64,000 nt of DNA, taken from positions 310,001-374,000 of the forward strand of contig BQMF02000211.1 in assembly GCA_027922465.2 (NCBI GenBank). Reading direction: 5' to 3'. Positions 1 through 9,786 of the stretch are shown in pieces (the first letter of the stretch is position 1; each line of letters opens with the position of its first letter). The notes beneath the pieces were generated by a model. That model did no database searches, was not told the DNA's origin, and was given only the letters and a program-made list of their open reading frames with translations. The translations under genes were made by a program, and so were the position numbers. The stretch is from Turritopsis dohrnii (taxonomy: Eukaryota; Cnidaria; Hydrozoa; Anthoathecata; Oceaniidae).

Positions 1-239
1 AAAGGATTTAAGAAGTACCACCAGTCCTTAGAAATTTATGTTTTGCGTGATCCTTATCGAGGGACTATTTGCCAATAAAATATACACCTCTATGGGGACA
101 AATTTCCTCTCCATCAAGAAAATATATCTTCATCCCACCACAAAAGACTTGAAAATTTTTGTGTGATAGACTGGCATAGTTTGTAGGATGTCTGTGCCCA
201 AAAGCTTTCAACTGTGTTTGCCACCAAAGATACTTTGAG

Positions 240-520
240 TGTTGGTCTTATATACTACATACATGCTTTATTCTTATAAGAACGTTTTTATAAAAACAAG
301 TGTCAGATTTAGCCAAAAAATAAGAACAAAATCTGAACAACCGAGGCTCAGATCATTATTTCAAAAATTAAGCACAGCCCAAGCCTGAAATGTCTTGCAA
401 AAAAAAAGTGTATGTATACCATATTTGCCGGTGTATAGGTTGACTTTGTGTATAAGTCGAAAGTTCAAATAGATGCTAGATCATTAAGCCTGGCGTATAA
501 GTCGAATCTAAACTTGATCA
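240..520. repeat. Interspersed repeat fragments (ATAAGAAC/GAGGCTCA family and GTGTATAAGTCGA family)
   Basis: From about 265 to 400 there are ATAAGAAC and GAGGCTCAGA words, which recur near 39,500-39,850 and, on the opposite strand, near 53,290-53,400. From about 417 to 500, an ATACCATATTTGCC start is followed by repeated GTGTATAAGTCGA words, a pattern common in decayed cut-and-paste elements. No terminal partner or coding region was found, so the class is open. The rest of 1-1,614 shows no gene I recognise; its short open frames lack homology signals. Confidence 0.4.
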
Positions 521-1614
521 TCTTTCATCTGATCAAACGTGGAAAGTGCATAATTTTTTTGTGGTAAAGAAAACTGGTTTTCTAAACTTGTCATGCATCC
601 ATTTTATCAATAATTTTCAGAAGTAATCTACATGAATGTGAAAACGTGTAATCAGCGTGAAAATACAAGACTGAACATGTGCGTTGAGTTATTTCGTGTG
701 GTTTGTGGTGTTCTTTGTATGATTTTGTTTATCAGGTTTACACTTTCTACAACTAAATACATTTCAAAGCATAATATGTATTTTGACAGCGTTATACACA
801 AAACTACATTAGTTTCCTTGTCTTTTATTGATTAAAATGACCATATCTGGTCATTTTTTGCTGAGACATATTAATTTTGCTTTTTGTTATACCATTTTTT
901 TTTATCACAGGGAACCATTGCATTGCATCTTCAATCAATACAATTTATTTTACAAAGTGAAAAAAGCAGATGAACAGCGCATATTTTTATTTTTGATGGG
1001 TTTCAGATCTTCCAAGTAAAATGACTGTTCTGCGCTCCTATATTTAAAGTTTAAAGTACTTACAGCACTGATACCCTTTCTGTCATTATGTGATTTAATT
1101 TTTCGAAACCATTTTTGAGACGTCACTTTCAGAATTAAGGCCCGTAAAAAATTTTACACGGGATACAGGTACCGTGATTAGCCACGCATGAAGGTTGTGA
1201 GCACGTAAAGCTGGAAAGTCCAACTAGTAACTGATATTTGAAGTTGAAATAAAATTGATTAAAGTAACAAAATTGCTGCAGATGTTTTCTTGTCCTTATG
1301 ATTTCTGTTGATGCGTAACGTATAACCATATGGTTTCTATGCTGCCGGAAAAATCCCTCGGCTAATAATAATAGTAGCTGTTAGTTTTGTAATTTCTGTT
1401 TGCATTACTTTTTGCCTTTAGACCTTTCTGATAAAAATAACACTAATGTTGTGGGTAATGAAAATGGGGCAGACTGTTTTTCTAAGTCCTCCAGACTAGG
1501 GATTATACATTCAATGCAGATACAATATAGTAGAAATTCTAAATCCAATAATTTTTCCTCTTGAAATTTGTAGAAGCAATTAATTTTATATTTTCTGTTT
1601 GTTTTACCACTTAG

Positions 1615-1922
1615 CTGATTGTCGTATGGTTTTGTATCATGTGGATAAAATTTTGAGTGGTCAGAAACTGGACAAAAGAAAAAGATTCTGTGATATGCTA
1701 CTCGATTATGATGACGAAGTAGATGAAATATTCGCAAATCCAAGGAAATACGAAAGACCTGTCTTGGAATGTTTGGAACGATATGTTTCACGATCCCGCA
1801 ACCTTTCCATAGAGAATATCGTTGCATTTATCAACAAAACATTAAAGAAATGTAATCAAGCTCCTATCACGAGAGAAAAATTTGAAAAATCTCCGTACCA
1901 GATAGAAAAAGGCATCATCCTT
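1615..1922 (+). CDS. Exon encoding a Death-like helical domain (domain 1 of Death/SF1 gene)
   Basis: The acceptor TTTTACCACTTAG ends at 1614, and an open frame then encodes about 100 residues up to a TAG at 1923. The segment is helical, charged and Death-fold-like: LLDYDDEVDEIF, then ERPVLECLERYV, then IENIVAFINKTLKK. The same spacing occurs in the next exon (FLLDHNEIQRIF, then LMEVLECWRR, then NCIKAILLFLRK), which points to tandem domain duplication. The entering phase is 1. No good GT donor gives the phase 1 needed for the next exon. A GC donor near 1910 (AAAG|GCATCA) would give it; otherwise this exon ends a separate transcript. Death-fold domains are adaptor or oligomerisation modules in apoptosis and immunity, so that role is inferred here. 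Upstream exons, including the start codon, were not located. Confidence 0.5.
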
Positions 1923-2210
1923 TAGTCATTCCTTAAATTATTATTCTTTTATAGATATGACTCTGAAAAATTCATCAGCATTAGTTCTGTGGGTGAACCC
2001 TGACATTTTTCAGTTTCCACAAAGATGATTTATGACTAATGACTCTTTAGCAGAGCGTTATCAAGCTCCATTTTTAAGGTCTTTAAGATGGAACCTGCAA
2101 CTTTGCTAACCAAATAAGAGCACTCAACTACGGCAGTGTTCAAAGTGTGTGAAAATGTTTTCAAATTTCATTAGTTATGTTAAACTAAAAGTTTTCAAAT
2201 TTTTATTTAG

Positions 2211-2513
2211 AGCTTGACAAAAAAACTGGCTTTACTCTGAATTTCAATGAGAGAAAAAGTTTTATGCCAGCATTTTATGAATTGTTGGACTTGGTTTTCG
2301 ATAAAGCTCGACTGATAGCTCACTTTCTTTTGGATCACAATGAGATTCAACGAATATTTATAGACTACCAGGACGCTAATGAGCGACTGATGGAAGTTCT
2401 GGAATGCTGGAGAAGAAAGACATCTCCTGAAAGGAGAACATGGAACTGTATAAAAGCCATATTACTTTTCCTCAGGAAAGAGAATGCAGTGAGGAAGGTA
2501 GAAGGGGAAAGTG
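2211..2513 (+). CDS. Exon encoding a Death domain (domain 2 of Death/SF1 gene)
   Basis: The exon is flanked by TTTTTATTTAG (ends 2210) and a strong GTGAGT donor (2514). It is 303 nt, symmetrical phase 1-1, 101 codons. Starting from ELDKKTGFTLNF, the protein shows the classic Death-domain spacing: LLDHNEIQRIFIDY (helices 2-3), then ANERLMEVLECWRRK (helix 4 with the conserved W), then TWNCIKAILLFLRKE (helices 5-6). Phase-1 symmetrical exons are easily duplicated or shuffled, consistent with the similar domain in the preceding exon. It joins the next exon in frame (G|CA). The role is inferred to be homotypic protein interaction upstream of the NTPase module. The Death-fold call is fairly firm; its subfamily (Death, DED or CARD) is not. 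Confidence 0.62.
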
Positions 2514-2639
2514 GTGAGTATGTGGATTTGCTTGAAATATTTTCAGACAACCAATTAATATTAATTGTATAACATAGGTTCTTTCCATACTAAAAGCTAC
2601 AACTGATTTTTATTTATCACTTTTCCACACAACTTTGAT

Positions 2640-2915
2640 AGATGATGGCTGACTAAGCATCTATTGGAAGATGCTTTTCTTATTATATTGACCGATTCTT
2701 TATTGTCCATATCACATGTTACCATTTGTTTTTATTTATCACTTGTTTCAGCAGTAGATGCGTTCATTCATGATGTGAAGCAGGCTACAACAGGAGATAA
2801 GCAGGTGTTAGGTAGGTTATGGCATATGAGACTGAAACAGATAAGCATTGAAGCTCTTTCTCATAACAATGATAGATGATGGCTGACTAAGCATCTGTTA
2901 GAAGGCCCTTGAGCT
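2640..2915 (+). repeat. Local tandem duplication of ~232 bp around a short exon
   Basis: The word GATGATGGCTGACTAAGCAT occurs near 2642 and again near 2874, each preceded by TTTGATA or AATGATA. A TTTTTATTTATCACTT word likewise occurs near 2609 and 2731. This suggests a partial tandem duplication that includes the acceptor region of the exon starting at 2752. Confidence 0.5.
2752..2811 (+). CDS. Short linker exon of Death/SF1 gene
   Basis: This 60-nt exon lies between CACTTGTTTCAG (ends 2751) and AG|GTAGGT (donor from 2812). Its phase is 1-1, so it joins in frame with both the Death exon and the following exon. It encodes AVDAFIHDVKQATTGDKQVL, probably a linker helix. The CAGCAG acceptor could also be used 3 nt downstream. 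It has no recognised domain, and the support is purely splice-site and phase consistency. Confidence 0.5.
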
Positions 2916-3015
2916 GGTTACTGCATCCAACCTCTTTCTCAAGGTCAAAGTTTGTGTTAACCATTCTTGAGGGAATTTTCATGGTAAAATGTTATAAAAT
3001 ATTTTTTCTCCTTAG

Positions 3016-3067
3016 ATGTTTCTACCTCGTATGAGACAAAATCACATAAAAACAGTATCTCTGAATT
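3016..3067 (+). CDS. Short linker exon of Death/SF1 gene
   Basis: This 52-nt exon lies between TCTCCTTAG (ends 3015) and a GTAAGT donor (3068). It enters in phase 1 and leaves in phase 2, exactly the phase needed by the big exon that follows (TT|T = Phe, giving ISEF|ETVTS). It encodes a polar, Ser/Lys-rich linker of about 17 residues with no recognised domain. Confidence 0.52.
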
Positions 3068-3156
3068 GTAAGTAATGTTGTGCTCTTTAAATTCTCTATT
3101 AGAATTATATATACTGCTGTGATGTGCTCTCTGAGTTGCTGGTAATATAATTTTAG

Positions 3157-6100
3157 TGAAACTGTAACGAGTACTGAAGCCGCTTATGAAAGCCAGAATA
3201 TTGGACATATCGATCCAAAGATAATCACATACACAGCCAATGAAAACCTATATGAGTTGTTAGTGAAAACAAAAATCTCACCTTCAAATGTAAAAATTGT
3301 GTGTAGTGGCAATATGCTACCAACATCAATGAAATTTAAAGATTACACTGCTCGCTGTGATAAATTTCTGAAGGAATTCCTTGGTGTTGAAAGTGAAGAA
3401 ATTAAAGAACATCATTTCCTTCCACAAAAAGACTGGTGGAAAAAAGATCTCACCGATATTGCTTCAAAATTTCAAGAAGTAAGCAGAAGTAAAAATTTAG
3501 CCTTCACCACAGGGTACGAGCTGCTGAAACATTACAGTATTCTCAGACTTGATGTAGACGCAGTGGCGAAGAAATGGAACGTAGACTTAAAGGAACTTGA
3601 AGATTCTAGCTCCACCAATAGAATGCTGATAATAAATGCGGATCTGAACTGTGTTTACAATATGTGGTTTTCAAACTCTTCTTTAGAAAAGGATGTCTTA
3701 CATATCTTGAAACAGGCTGATTCATACTTACGTTTGTTGCTGTATTTATATGGACATATTTTGTTTGGTAAAGATATTTATTTCATCAATTGTGTTGCAG
3801 CTCCAAATTGTTTGACAGAAAATCAGTTAATCATTGGTAAAGGGAAAAGTATCAGTACCTGGTTTGATGATATTAAAAAGATGTGTTTCATCTTTGAAAA
3901 GTCTGAAGAAAAACAAAAAGCAGCAGGAAAGAAATTGAAAGACTTCTTAGCATTTCTATTAAGTTCTATAGCTATAAAAGAATCGATCTTCTTCAAGAAT
4001 GATATCATCAAGTGGTTGTGGCTTACACCTGAACAATTAAAAATTGTTGAAAGCACTGTGCATTGGAAAATTGTCCAAGGTCCTTATGGATCTGGAAAAT
4101 CCTTAGTTGCACAATCACTTCTTGAGAAAATTGTTAAATGTGCTGTGGTTCCAGTCCATGTGTATTTCATTATGTTTGATAAATGCAGTGGAGCTAGGAT
4201 GGAAATGAAAAGATATTCCGAAAAGATATCGAATGCCTATAGAAACGAAGAGGTTGGGCGCGAAGTCTTTTCCGGTAACCTTGAGGATATGCACGAATTA
4301 CTAAAGAGGGAGTTGGGTAACGTTGCAATATCACCATCTGGTTTAGTAAGTGCATTGTTACAAAAGTATAAAGACAGTAACATTCAGTTTCATGTTTTGT
4401 TTGACGAAGTGGATAAGGAGATGTTTGATGATGACGAATCAAGAAAATTGGGACGATTGTTAAAGGAAAATCAAGACAAATTGAGTAAAAGCCACGTGGT
4501 ATTCTTTACTCGCGCTATGGAGAGACAGAGGAATGTTGTTGATAGTATTAGAGAAGATTCGCGTTACTTACAAGACATGGAATTGGAGCAGAAAACTGGA
4601 ATGACCATCTTTACGTTGAAAACTTGCATGAGAAATTCAAAAAGAGTGTTTGCACTGACTCGTGTTGTTTTGAAAGCCTTTAATGGTAAGAGTACATTGC
4701 TGTTGATAGATGCAAAAGAAGCTGATATGTCATTAGCTCATGAATCACATGAATCATTTCATCATCAATCAGAACCTGAAGCATTCAATGCCATTCCTCA
4801 ATCACAAAGTAAATCGCATAATCAATTAAGTAGTCTTGATGACTCAAATTCAGATCCACAATCTGAAGTAATTGCATCTCTCGGTCAATTACTAAGTCGA
4901 GATGGTTTAAACCCACTTCTATCTGAAAATGTTGGCCAAATTGAAGAGAATATTGACAGTGGTGATCCAACTATAGGGAGTAATGTAGATGTCATTCCAG
5001 AACAAAACAAAGCATCTAACTTTGGAGAAGTGTTATCGGAGTCGATATGTGAATCGTCGACTTTATTTGACCCAAACCTAATACAGAATGACGATTCAGC
5101 TAAAACGAATGGTATGGGTAATTTGATTCCTCTTCCAGACAAAAGTGATCAAGCAGTTACCCTGAAATTCAACGAATCTGATGATCTTGATTCATATGAA
5201 GGGTTTTTGTCAACTGATGATCCTAAAAAATATTTCAAAGCTACCAACAACTTACAAGAAGTTCAAAAGCTAGAAAATCAACCAGATAGAGAATCATCAA
5301 CTGGTGTATCTGATGAATCTATTAGTCCATTAAAAGGTGAGCCGTTCAATCATTCTATGAATCAATCTCAGCTCATTCTCAGTCAAAGTGCAACCATCCT
5401 TCAAGCACAAGTTGATCGTCAAATTACCTTAAAATACAACGATCCTGCTGATCTTGATTCTTATGGGAGGTTTTCAAGGATTGATAAATCTAAAAGATAC
5501 ATCAAAACCACATACAGCTTCCAACAAGCTAAAAAGATTGGCCATGGTTTTCCCGGAGAAATACCATCTCTGATCTTATTGAATTATTCATCCAACTACA
5601 TTGAATCATCTGAAAATCTACTAACAGTAAGAAATGTGCAGAAGTTGTTTGAAACATTTGAAGGATTTTTTTCGGCCAGTCAAAAGAAATCTACCAATCT
5701 TGTTATTTGTAACAGGAAGGATGAGCTTCTTCTTCTTTTTAATGTTATGAGAATGTTAAACGTACCATTTCACCTCCATTTTCCTGGTTGGGAGGGCGTA
5801 GAGCAGTTACAAGAGGAATATCAGATACATGAAAATGATGAGCATCAGGTAGAGAAGATTGAAATTACCATTACGAACTATGCAGGATCCAGGGGGATGG
5901 AGGCTGACCAAGTGATTCTGTGCTTAGATCCTGGAGATCACTACCAACGTCAAGATATGCTCGAGGGAATAACTCGCTGTAGAGATAGATTAATTCTGTT
6001 AATTCCTTACTTTTACTCAAGCAACATGAAGGATCGTAGAGGGCATCAAACTGTCGGAAACATTGTTAAAAAACTACTAGCTGAATCAGAAAAAAGAAAA

Positions 6101-6204
6101 GACTTCCTTGATGTTGTTAAATGCCAAGATCCTTTGGAGCTAGAAAACATTCAATTAGTATGTAAAAAGATTAGTGATGGAATCGATCCAGAGAGTTATA
6201 ATCG
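3157..6204 (+). CDS. Large exon: split superfamily-1 (UvrD/UPF1-like) P-loop NTPase with long acidic insert
   Basis: Acceptor TATAATTTTAG ends at 3156. The frame stays open to a TAG at 6221-6223. I place the exon end at a GTATGA donor (6205), because it leaves phase 2, the phase required by the FN3-like exon at 7079. Residues 1-290 (from 3158) are helical with no clear domain. Walker A is GPYGSGKS (4079-4102) and Walker B-like is LFDEVD (4397-4414), with VVFFTRA following like motif III. A Ser/Asn/Asp/Glu-rich insert spans about 4,720-5,560 and contains a degenerate duplication (VTLKFNESDDLDSY and ITLKYNDPADLDSY). The C-terminal half carries GSRGMEADQVILCLDPGD (motif V-like, ~5,887-5,940) and ITRCRDRL (motif VI-like with arginines, ~5,968-5,991), the arrangement of the UvrD/UPF1 C-terminal helicase domain. 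Function is inferred to be nucleotide-driven switching or nucleic-acid sensing behind Death domains. It could equally be a real helicase. Confidence 0.72.
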
Positions 6205-6223
6205 GTATGAACATATTGTTTAG

Positions 6224-7078
6224 AGTTAGTGTAAAAACTTTTATTAATAGGAGTTTGGCCTATTTTGTTTGGAATAAGTGGTAAAACACCAAGAATACTT
6301 ATATCATGAATGTCTTTTTTAAATTACTGTCCTCCATTCTTCTATTGCAATTTCAAAAGTTTCAATAAGGAATTAAACCGCCATTTTGACCAAAGGAGGA
6401 GCAGAAGTCCAAGTGTAGTTTGATATGGTATTCGCTTCCACTGCTAATGTTAAGGCTTTTGGAAAAATTGAATTTAAATTGAATGAAAATTTTTCTTTGG
6501 AAGATAGTTATTATCTTTATGTTTTATGGAGAACTCATTGCTTGTAGTATAAGCGGCTTTTATGATTTTGATACCCCCAGAGCTGGGATGCTAATTCTCA
6601 ATAAATAATTTTGCTTCCACCTTAATCTCTGCCATATTTGCCTGCCTGCAATAAAATATTGCTTGTAGAACAATAACCTCTCAATATTATTATCCTTTAT
6701 GGATAATAACCAACTAATTTTATAGCACCTAAACAGACAGTCATTTGTTCAACAGAAAGTATTCTTGAAAATAGTTTTGAGTTATGTGTGGCGTATGCTA
6801 TGTGACTTTTAAAATGAAACATTACTCAAAAATCATTCCCTATCACAAATATCAAATTTTGTGTTTAATTCTATATCTTAAGTTTAGTTTTGGTAAACTT
6901 CTCAGCTACATGAGGATTAGAATCAAATCAGAAGCTCCTTTAACACCCTTGTAAAGACACCAATCTCTGAAAGTAACTAATGTTTTCAAAATTTTTTGTT
7001 CAACTAAAAATGGAGATATGTATAACTATACTTTGGTAAACACAAACAAATTTCTTACTTTGTTTATGGTTATTTTAG
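6224..7078 (+). other. Intron or intergenic stretch with a dispersed repeat copy
   Basis: No coding exon was recognised here. At about 6,376-6,470 a CCATTTTGACCAAAGGAGGA block resembles segments near 38,960 (CCATTTTGGCCGGAGGAGGA) and 48,315, so it is one copy of a dispersed repeat family. The remainder is AT-rich and featureless. Confidence 0.4.
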
Positions 7079-7354
7079 TATTTGTGAACCTCCCCCAGTG
7101 AAGAACCTTCAATTAACTGGAGATGCTGATGAAAAAGTTCGATTGACTTGGCAGAATGACAAAAATCAATCCGTTATTATTCGTATGAAGAAGTTAGGAG
7201 AGAGTGACTGGAAGGTGATCGCCAACCATGTTCAAGATATGTCGATAACTCTTGATGACGGACGCAATGAATGCAAAGGCTCGTTCCAAGTTTGCAATCT
7301 GTCTTATGTGACAAACATTGAATCTGAACCAGTGGAAATCACTAACCATCCTTA
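7079..7354 (+). CDS. FN3-like domain exon A (probable downstream exon of Death/SF1 gene)
   Basis: Acceptor GGTTATTTTAG ends at 7078 and donor GTAAGT begins at 7355. The exon is 276 nt, phase 2-2 symmetrical, 92 codons. It starts T|ICEPPPVKNLQLTGDADE and continues VRLTWQNDKNQSVIIRMKK, with a late VCNLSYVTNIESEPVEITNHP. The proline lead-in, the central beta-strand W and the closing SEPVEI are typical of a fibronectin type III fold. Its phase fits the GTATGA donor at 6205, so the protein would read ...ESYNR|ICEPPPVKN. Exon B at 19,966 is a close paralogue. The final TAG seen in an unspliced reading is made by the splice junction (CCT TA|GTAAGT) and is not a true stop. The role is probably structural or ligand binding. 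Confidence 0.6.
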
Positions 7355-7457
7355 GTAAGTTGTTTGTTTTTGTGACTCCTCATTTTGGCTTATTGATTCA
7401 CATTATCAACAATGAAAGCTATTTATTACCCTTCTAAGATTTACTCCTGCATATATT

Positions 7458-7660
7458 TTGACATTTAAGAATATGCGCATAAGTTCACACATTTTCTTGA
7501 TTTCTGCATCAAGTCACACGTTTCCTCTTTTCTTTCTTTTTTTCTTTTTTTCTTTTTTTTTTTTTTTTTTTTTTTGCGTAAGCAAGAAATACACTACGAC
7601 CGGCTTTGTTTTTTCTTCACTTTCTAACTGTCCAAACATAGCAGTTTTTCGTATATTTTG
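7458..7660 (+). repeat. Pyrimidine tract next to a fragment of the GCAAGAAAT-CCGGCTTTG repeat
   Basis: A T/C-rich tract at about 7,525-7,575 runs into a segment (GCAAGAAATACACTACGACC, then GGCTTTG and CTGTCCAAACATAG). That segment is the reverse complement of modules seen at 18,875-18,965 and 19,328-19,408, where one copy is linked to a tRNA-like sequence. It is best read as a SINE-related module in opposite orientation. Confidence 0.5.
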
Positions 7661-7727
7661 CGTCATTTGTTCATTTGTGTGCGGCAAGCTACTATGCGTT
7701 TGTGCAATCATGCTTCTCTCCCTTAAA

Positions 7728-7995
7728 GATGGCGAAGTGGACTGGAAGAGAAATTGCCTTTCAATGTTTCTCTGAATTATTGTGTATCAAAACATATATG
7801 TACGAATATTTAAGGAGCACTGACCGAATTTCATTGGAGACACAAGCCATACTTTCCATTTTTATGTCAATTTTTACAATTGTCTTGTGGCGAATACTAA
7901 AGGATCAGCCAAGCGATCACTGTACGAACTACATTTCCAAAGGGTATACTGACGAATTGCTGAAATTAGCAAAATTTTTTCAGATGGTTTGCTGA
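7728..7995 (+). other. Open frame of unknown function
   Basis: An ATG at 7729 opens about 88 codons (MAKWTGREIAFQCFSELL onward) that end just upstream of a Harbinger-like transposase remnant. I recognise no domain. It contains a hydrophobic stretch (ILSIFMSIFTIVLWRIL) that could be a membrane helix or the decayed 5' part of the neighbouring transposon. It may well be non-coding. Confidence 0.25.
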
Positions 7996-8217
7996 ATATT
8001 CATTGTTTGGGGCTGATTATACGAGGCATCAACTGTCTATTATATGCCAATATTCAAACGATTTACAATTTTTTAATATTTACAACCCGAGAAAAACATC
8101 GAGATGATGCATTCATCAAATGAACAACACAAAGCATATCAGCAAAATCTTGATTTTGATAAACACTTTTTTTTTAGAGAATTTTCTAAAATGTTTTAGA
8201 AAGAAAACAGTTAAAAG

Positions 8218-8530
8218 TTGCTAATGAGAAAACATGTGATGAAAAGTAGAAAAAAAGACAAATTTGATTTAGAAATTGTTGTACTGTGGTGGGTTGATTG
8301 GCTGTTGGACCTACTGAAAATTTATGGAAAAAGAATTTCAGACTTTCTTGGACGCTGTCACGAATTGACACCTTGCATAGCCCTGAATCATAGGGCATTA
8401 CTAGCAGAAAAAAAAGTTGCCGCAGGATTGCAATTATTAAAAGATACAGGCTCAATGACAATGTCAACAAGCGTTTGGAATTCATCAAAGCACTTTAAGT
8501 AAATCTGTAAAAGAAGTGTGTGGTAGTTAT
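8218..8530 (+). pseudogene. PIF/Harbinger (HARBI1-like) transposase N-terminal fragment
   Basis: The frame encodes a segment with CHELTPCIALNHRALLAEKK, then LQLLKDTGSMTM. This is the helix-turn-helix lead-in seen in HARBI1/DDE_Tnp_4 transposases (LxxLKDTGSxxMTA). The expected continuation (SKSVKEVC) is present at about 8,500-8,520, but in another frame after a stop, so the copy is frameshifted. No DDE catalytic part was found downstream. Assignment rests on remembered family motifs. A Harbinger-type MITE lies 75 bp downstream, which fits. Confidence 0.5.
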
Positions 8531-8601
8531 TATTGGGGATTATTGCAATTATTACTACAATTATCATCATAGCTAGAAAATAGCTGGAACATTTTTTCTT
8601 A

Positions 8602-8826
8602 AGCTTGGTTTCCAATAAAATTATTTTTGCTGCACAACGGTTGTGCAACCGTTTTCAGAACTTTTGCACAACAAGTCTGAATGTTGTGTTACCAAAGATA
8701 TGTTGTACAGCACCTGTTGCAGAGATAGAAAAGGATCTATCTCTGCAACAATTTCCTACACTTGTTGCACAACAAAGTGCTGCAAAACGGTTGTGCAACA
8801 AAAATAATTTTATTGGAAACCAAGCT
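8602..8826. mobile_element. 225-bp MITE, AGCTTGGTTTCC family, TTA target duplication
   Basis: Perfect terminal inverted repeats (AGCTTGGTTTCCAATAAAAT at the left and its complement at the right) bound an internal GTTGCACAACCGTTTTGCA-type inverted segment. The flanks are TTA at 8599-8601 and 8827-8829. A 3-bp TWA duplication is the signature of PIF/Harbinger elements. A longer relative lies at 24,196-24,808. No coding capacity. Confidence 0.8.
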
Positions 8827-8859
8827 TTAATAAGATATAGTTGTGATTTCGGGAAGCTT

Positions 8860-9185
8860 GATTTTTTCTTTGAAAAATGTTTGATGCACAAATGAGATGT
8901 CATCTGCAAGATATAAATTACATTATCTTCTATTTTAGATTAAGAATGTTTTGTATAAGATCATTTCCATCAAAATATAAAATTTTCTCTTTGTTTTGTA
9001 AAAAAACGTTAAAAATTAAAATTCTATCCACCAGATAGAAAATGTTTAGCAAAATGTTTAGCAAGACATTGTTACACCTGATGGCAAGATTTCGGGGGTA
9101 AGTATCTGAAAGCTTTTGATTGTTGATTCCCTACGTTTCAACCCTAACAACAAAATAATCTTTTTCCATGTTATTCTTCCGTATA
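8860..9185. other. Unassigned AT-rich spacer
   Basis: This stretch separates the MITE from the next TIR element. It holds a small direct repeat (AAAATGTTTAGC twice near 9,045-9,065). No gene or other feature was seen. Confidence 0.4.
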
Positions 9186-9786
9186 GTGAGGGCTCAAATG
9201 TAATCCCGTTCCATGAAGCATGTTAAAAGCATACTTTTCGTTTCAAGGTGTTCCTAATGGGAAAAAGGTTCCAAAAAAATAGGGTTACATTTTTTAACCT
9301 CCCCTGATCACGTGATATGACGTCATCAGGTGGCCACCAACAAAAAAAATTTTTGGAACGAAATCTCAAAAATTTTACCACCATTAGAAAGAACATCGAA
9401 AATATACCAAAAATGATATAGAAACCATATGTTTAAAATTAGCCCATAGGGAGATACAGACCATTTAAATTTAAATGAGACAGGGGGTGAAAAACTTATT
9501 ATAAATAGGTAGTTCTTTAAAAATTTAGGCAGTAAATGAAATTTACTTCGTTTTTCTTATTGAAATATAAAATAAATACAACGAAAGCTATTTTAAGCAA
9601 TTAACTTTTAAATAAATTACCGGTATCTTGAAAATAATCGGGGAAAATTTATGTTTTTACCCCTGGAAAATACTAAAATTTTCGTTTTTTCTTTATTAGC
9701 GCAGGAAAAAATGATTTTCACTCATGAAAAAGATCCATCTTCAATAATAAAATTCTTTGGAAAAGTTTGAACAAATATTTCTAAAA

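Noticed and set aside
1405..1827. 140-codon minus-strand open frame
   Set aside because: It overlaps the Death-like exon in antisense, has no motif and lacks a supporting splice or start context.
3157..6223. A stand-alone protein ending at the TAG at 6,221
   Set aside because: Not excluded, but the phase-2 donor at 6,205 and the matching FN3-like exon make continued splicing more likely.
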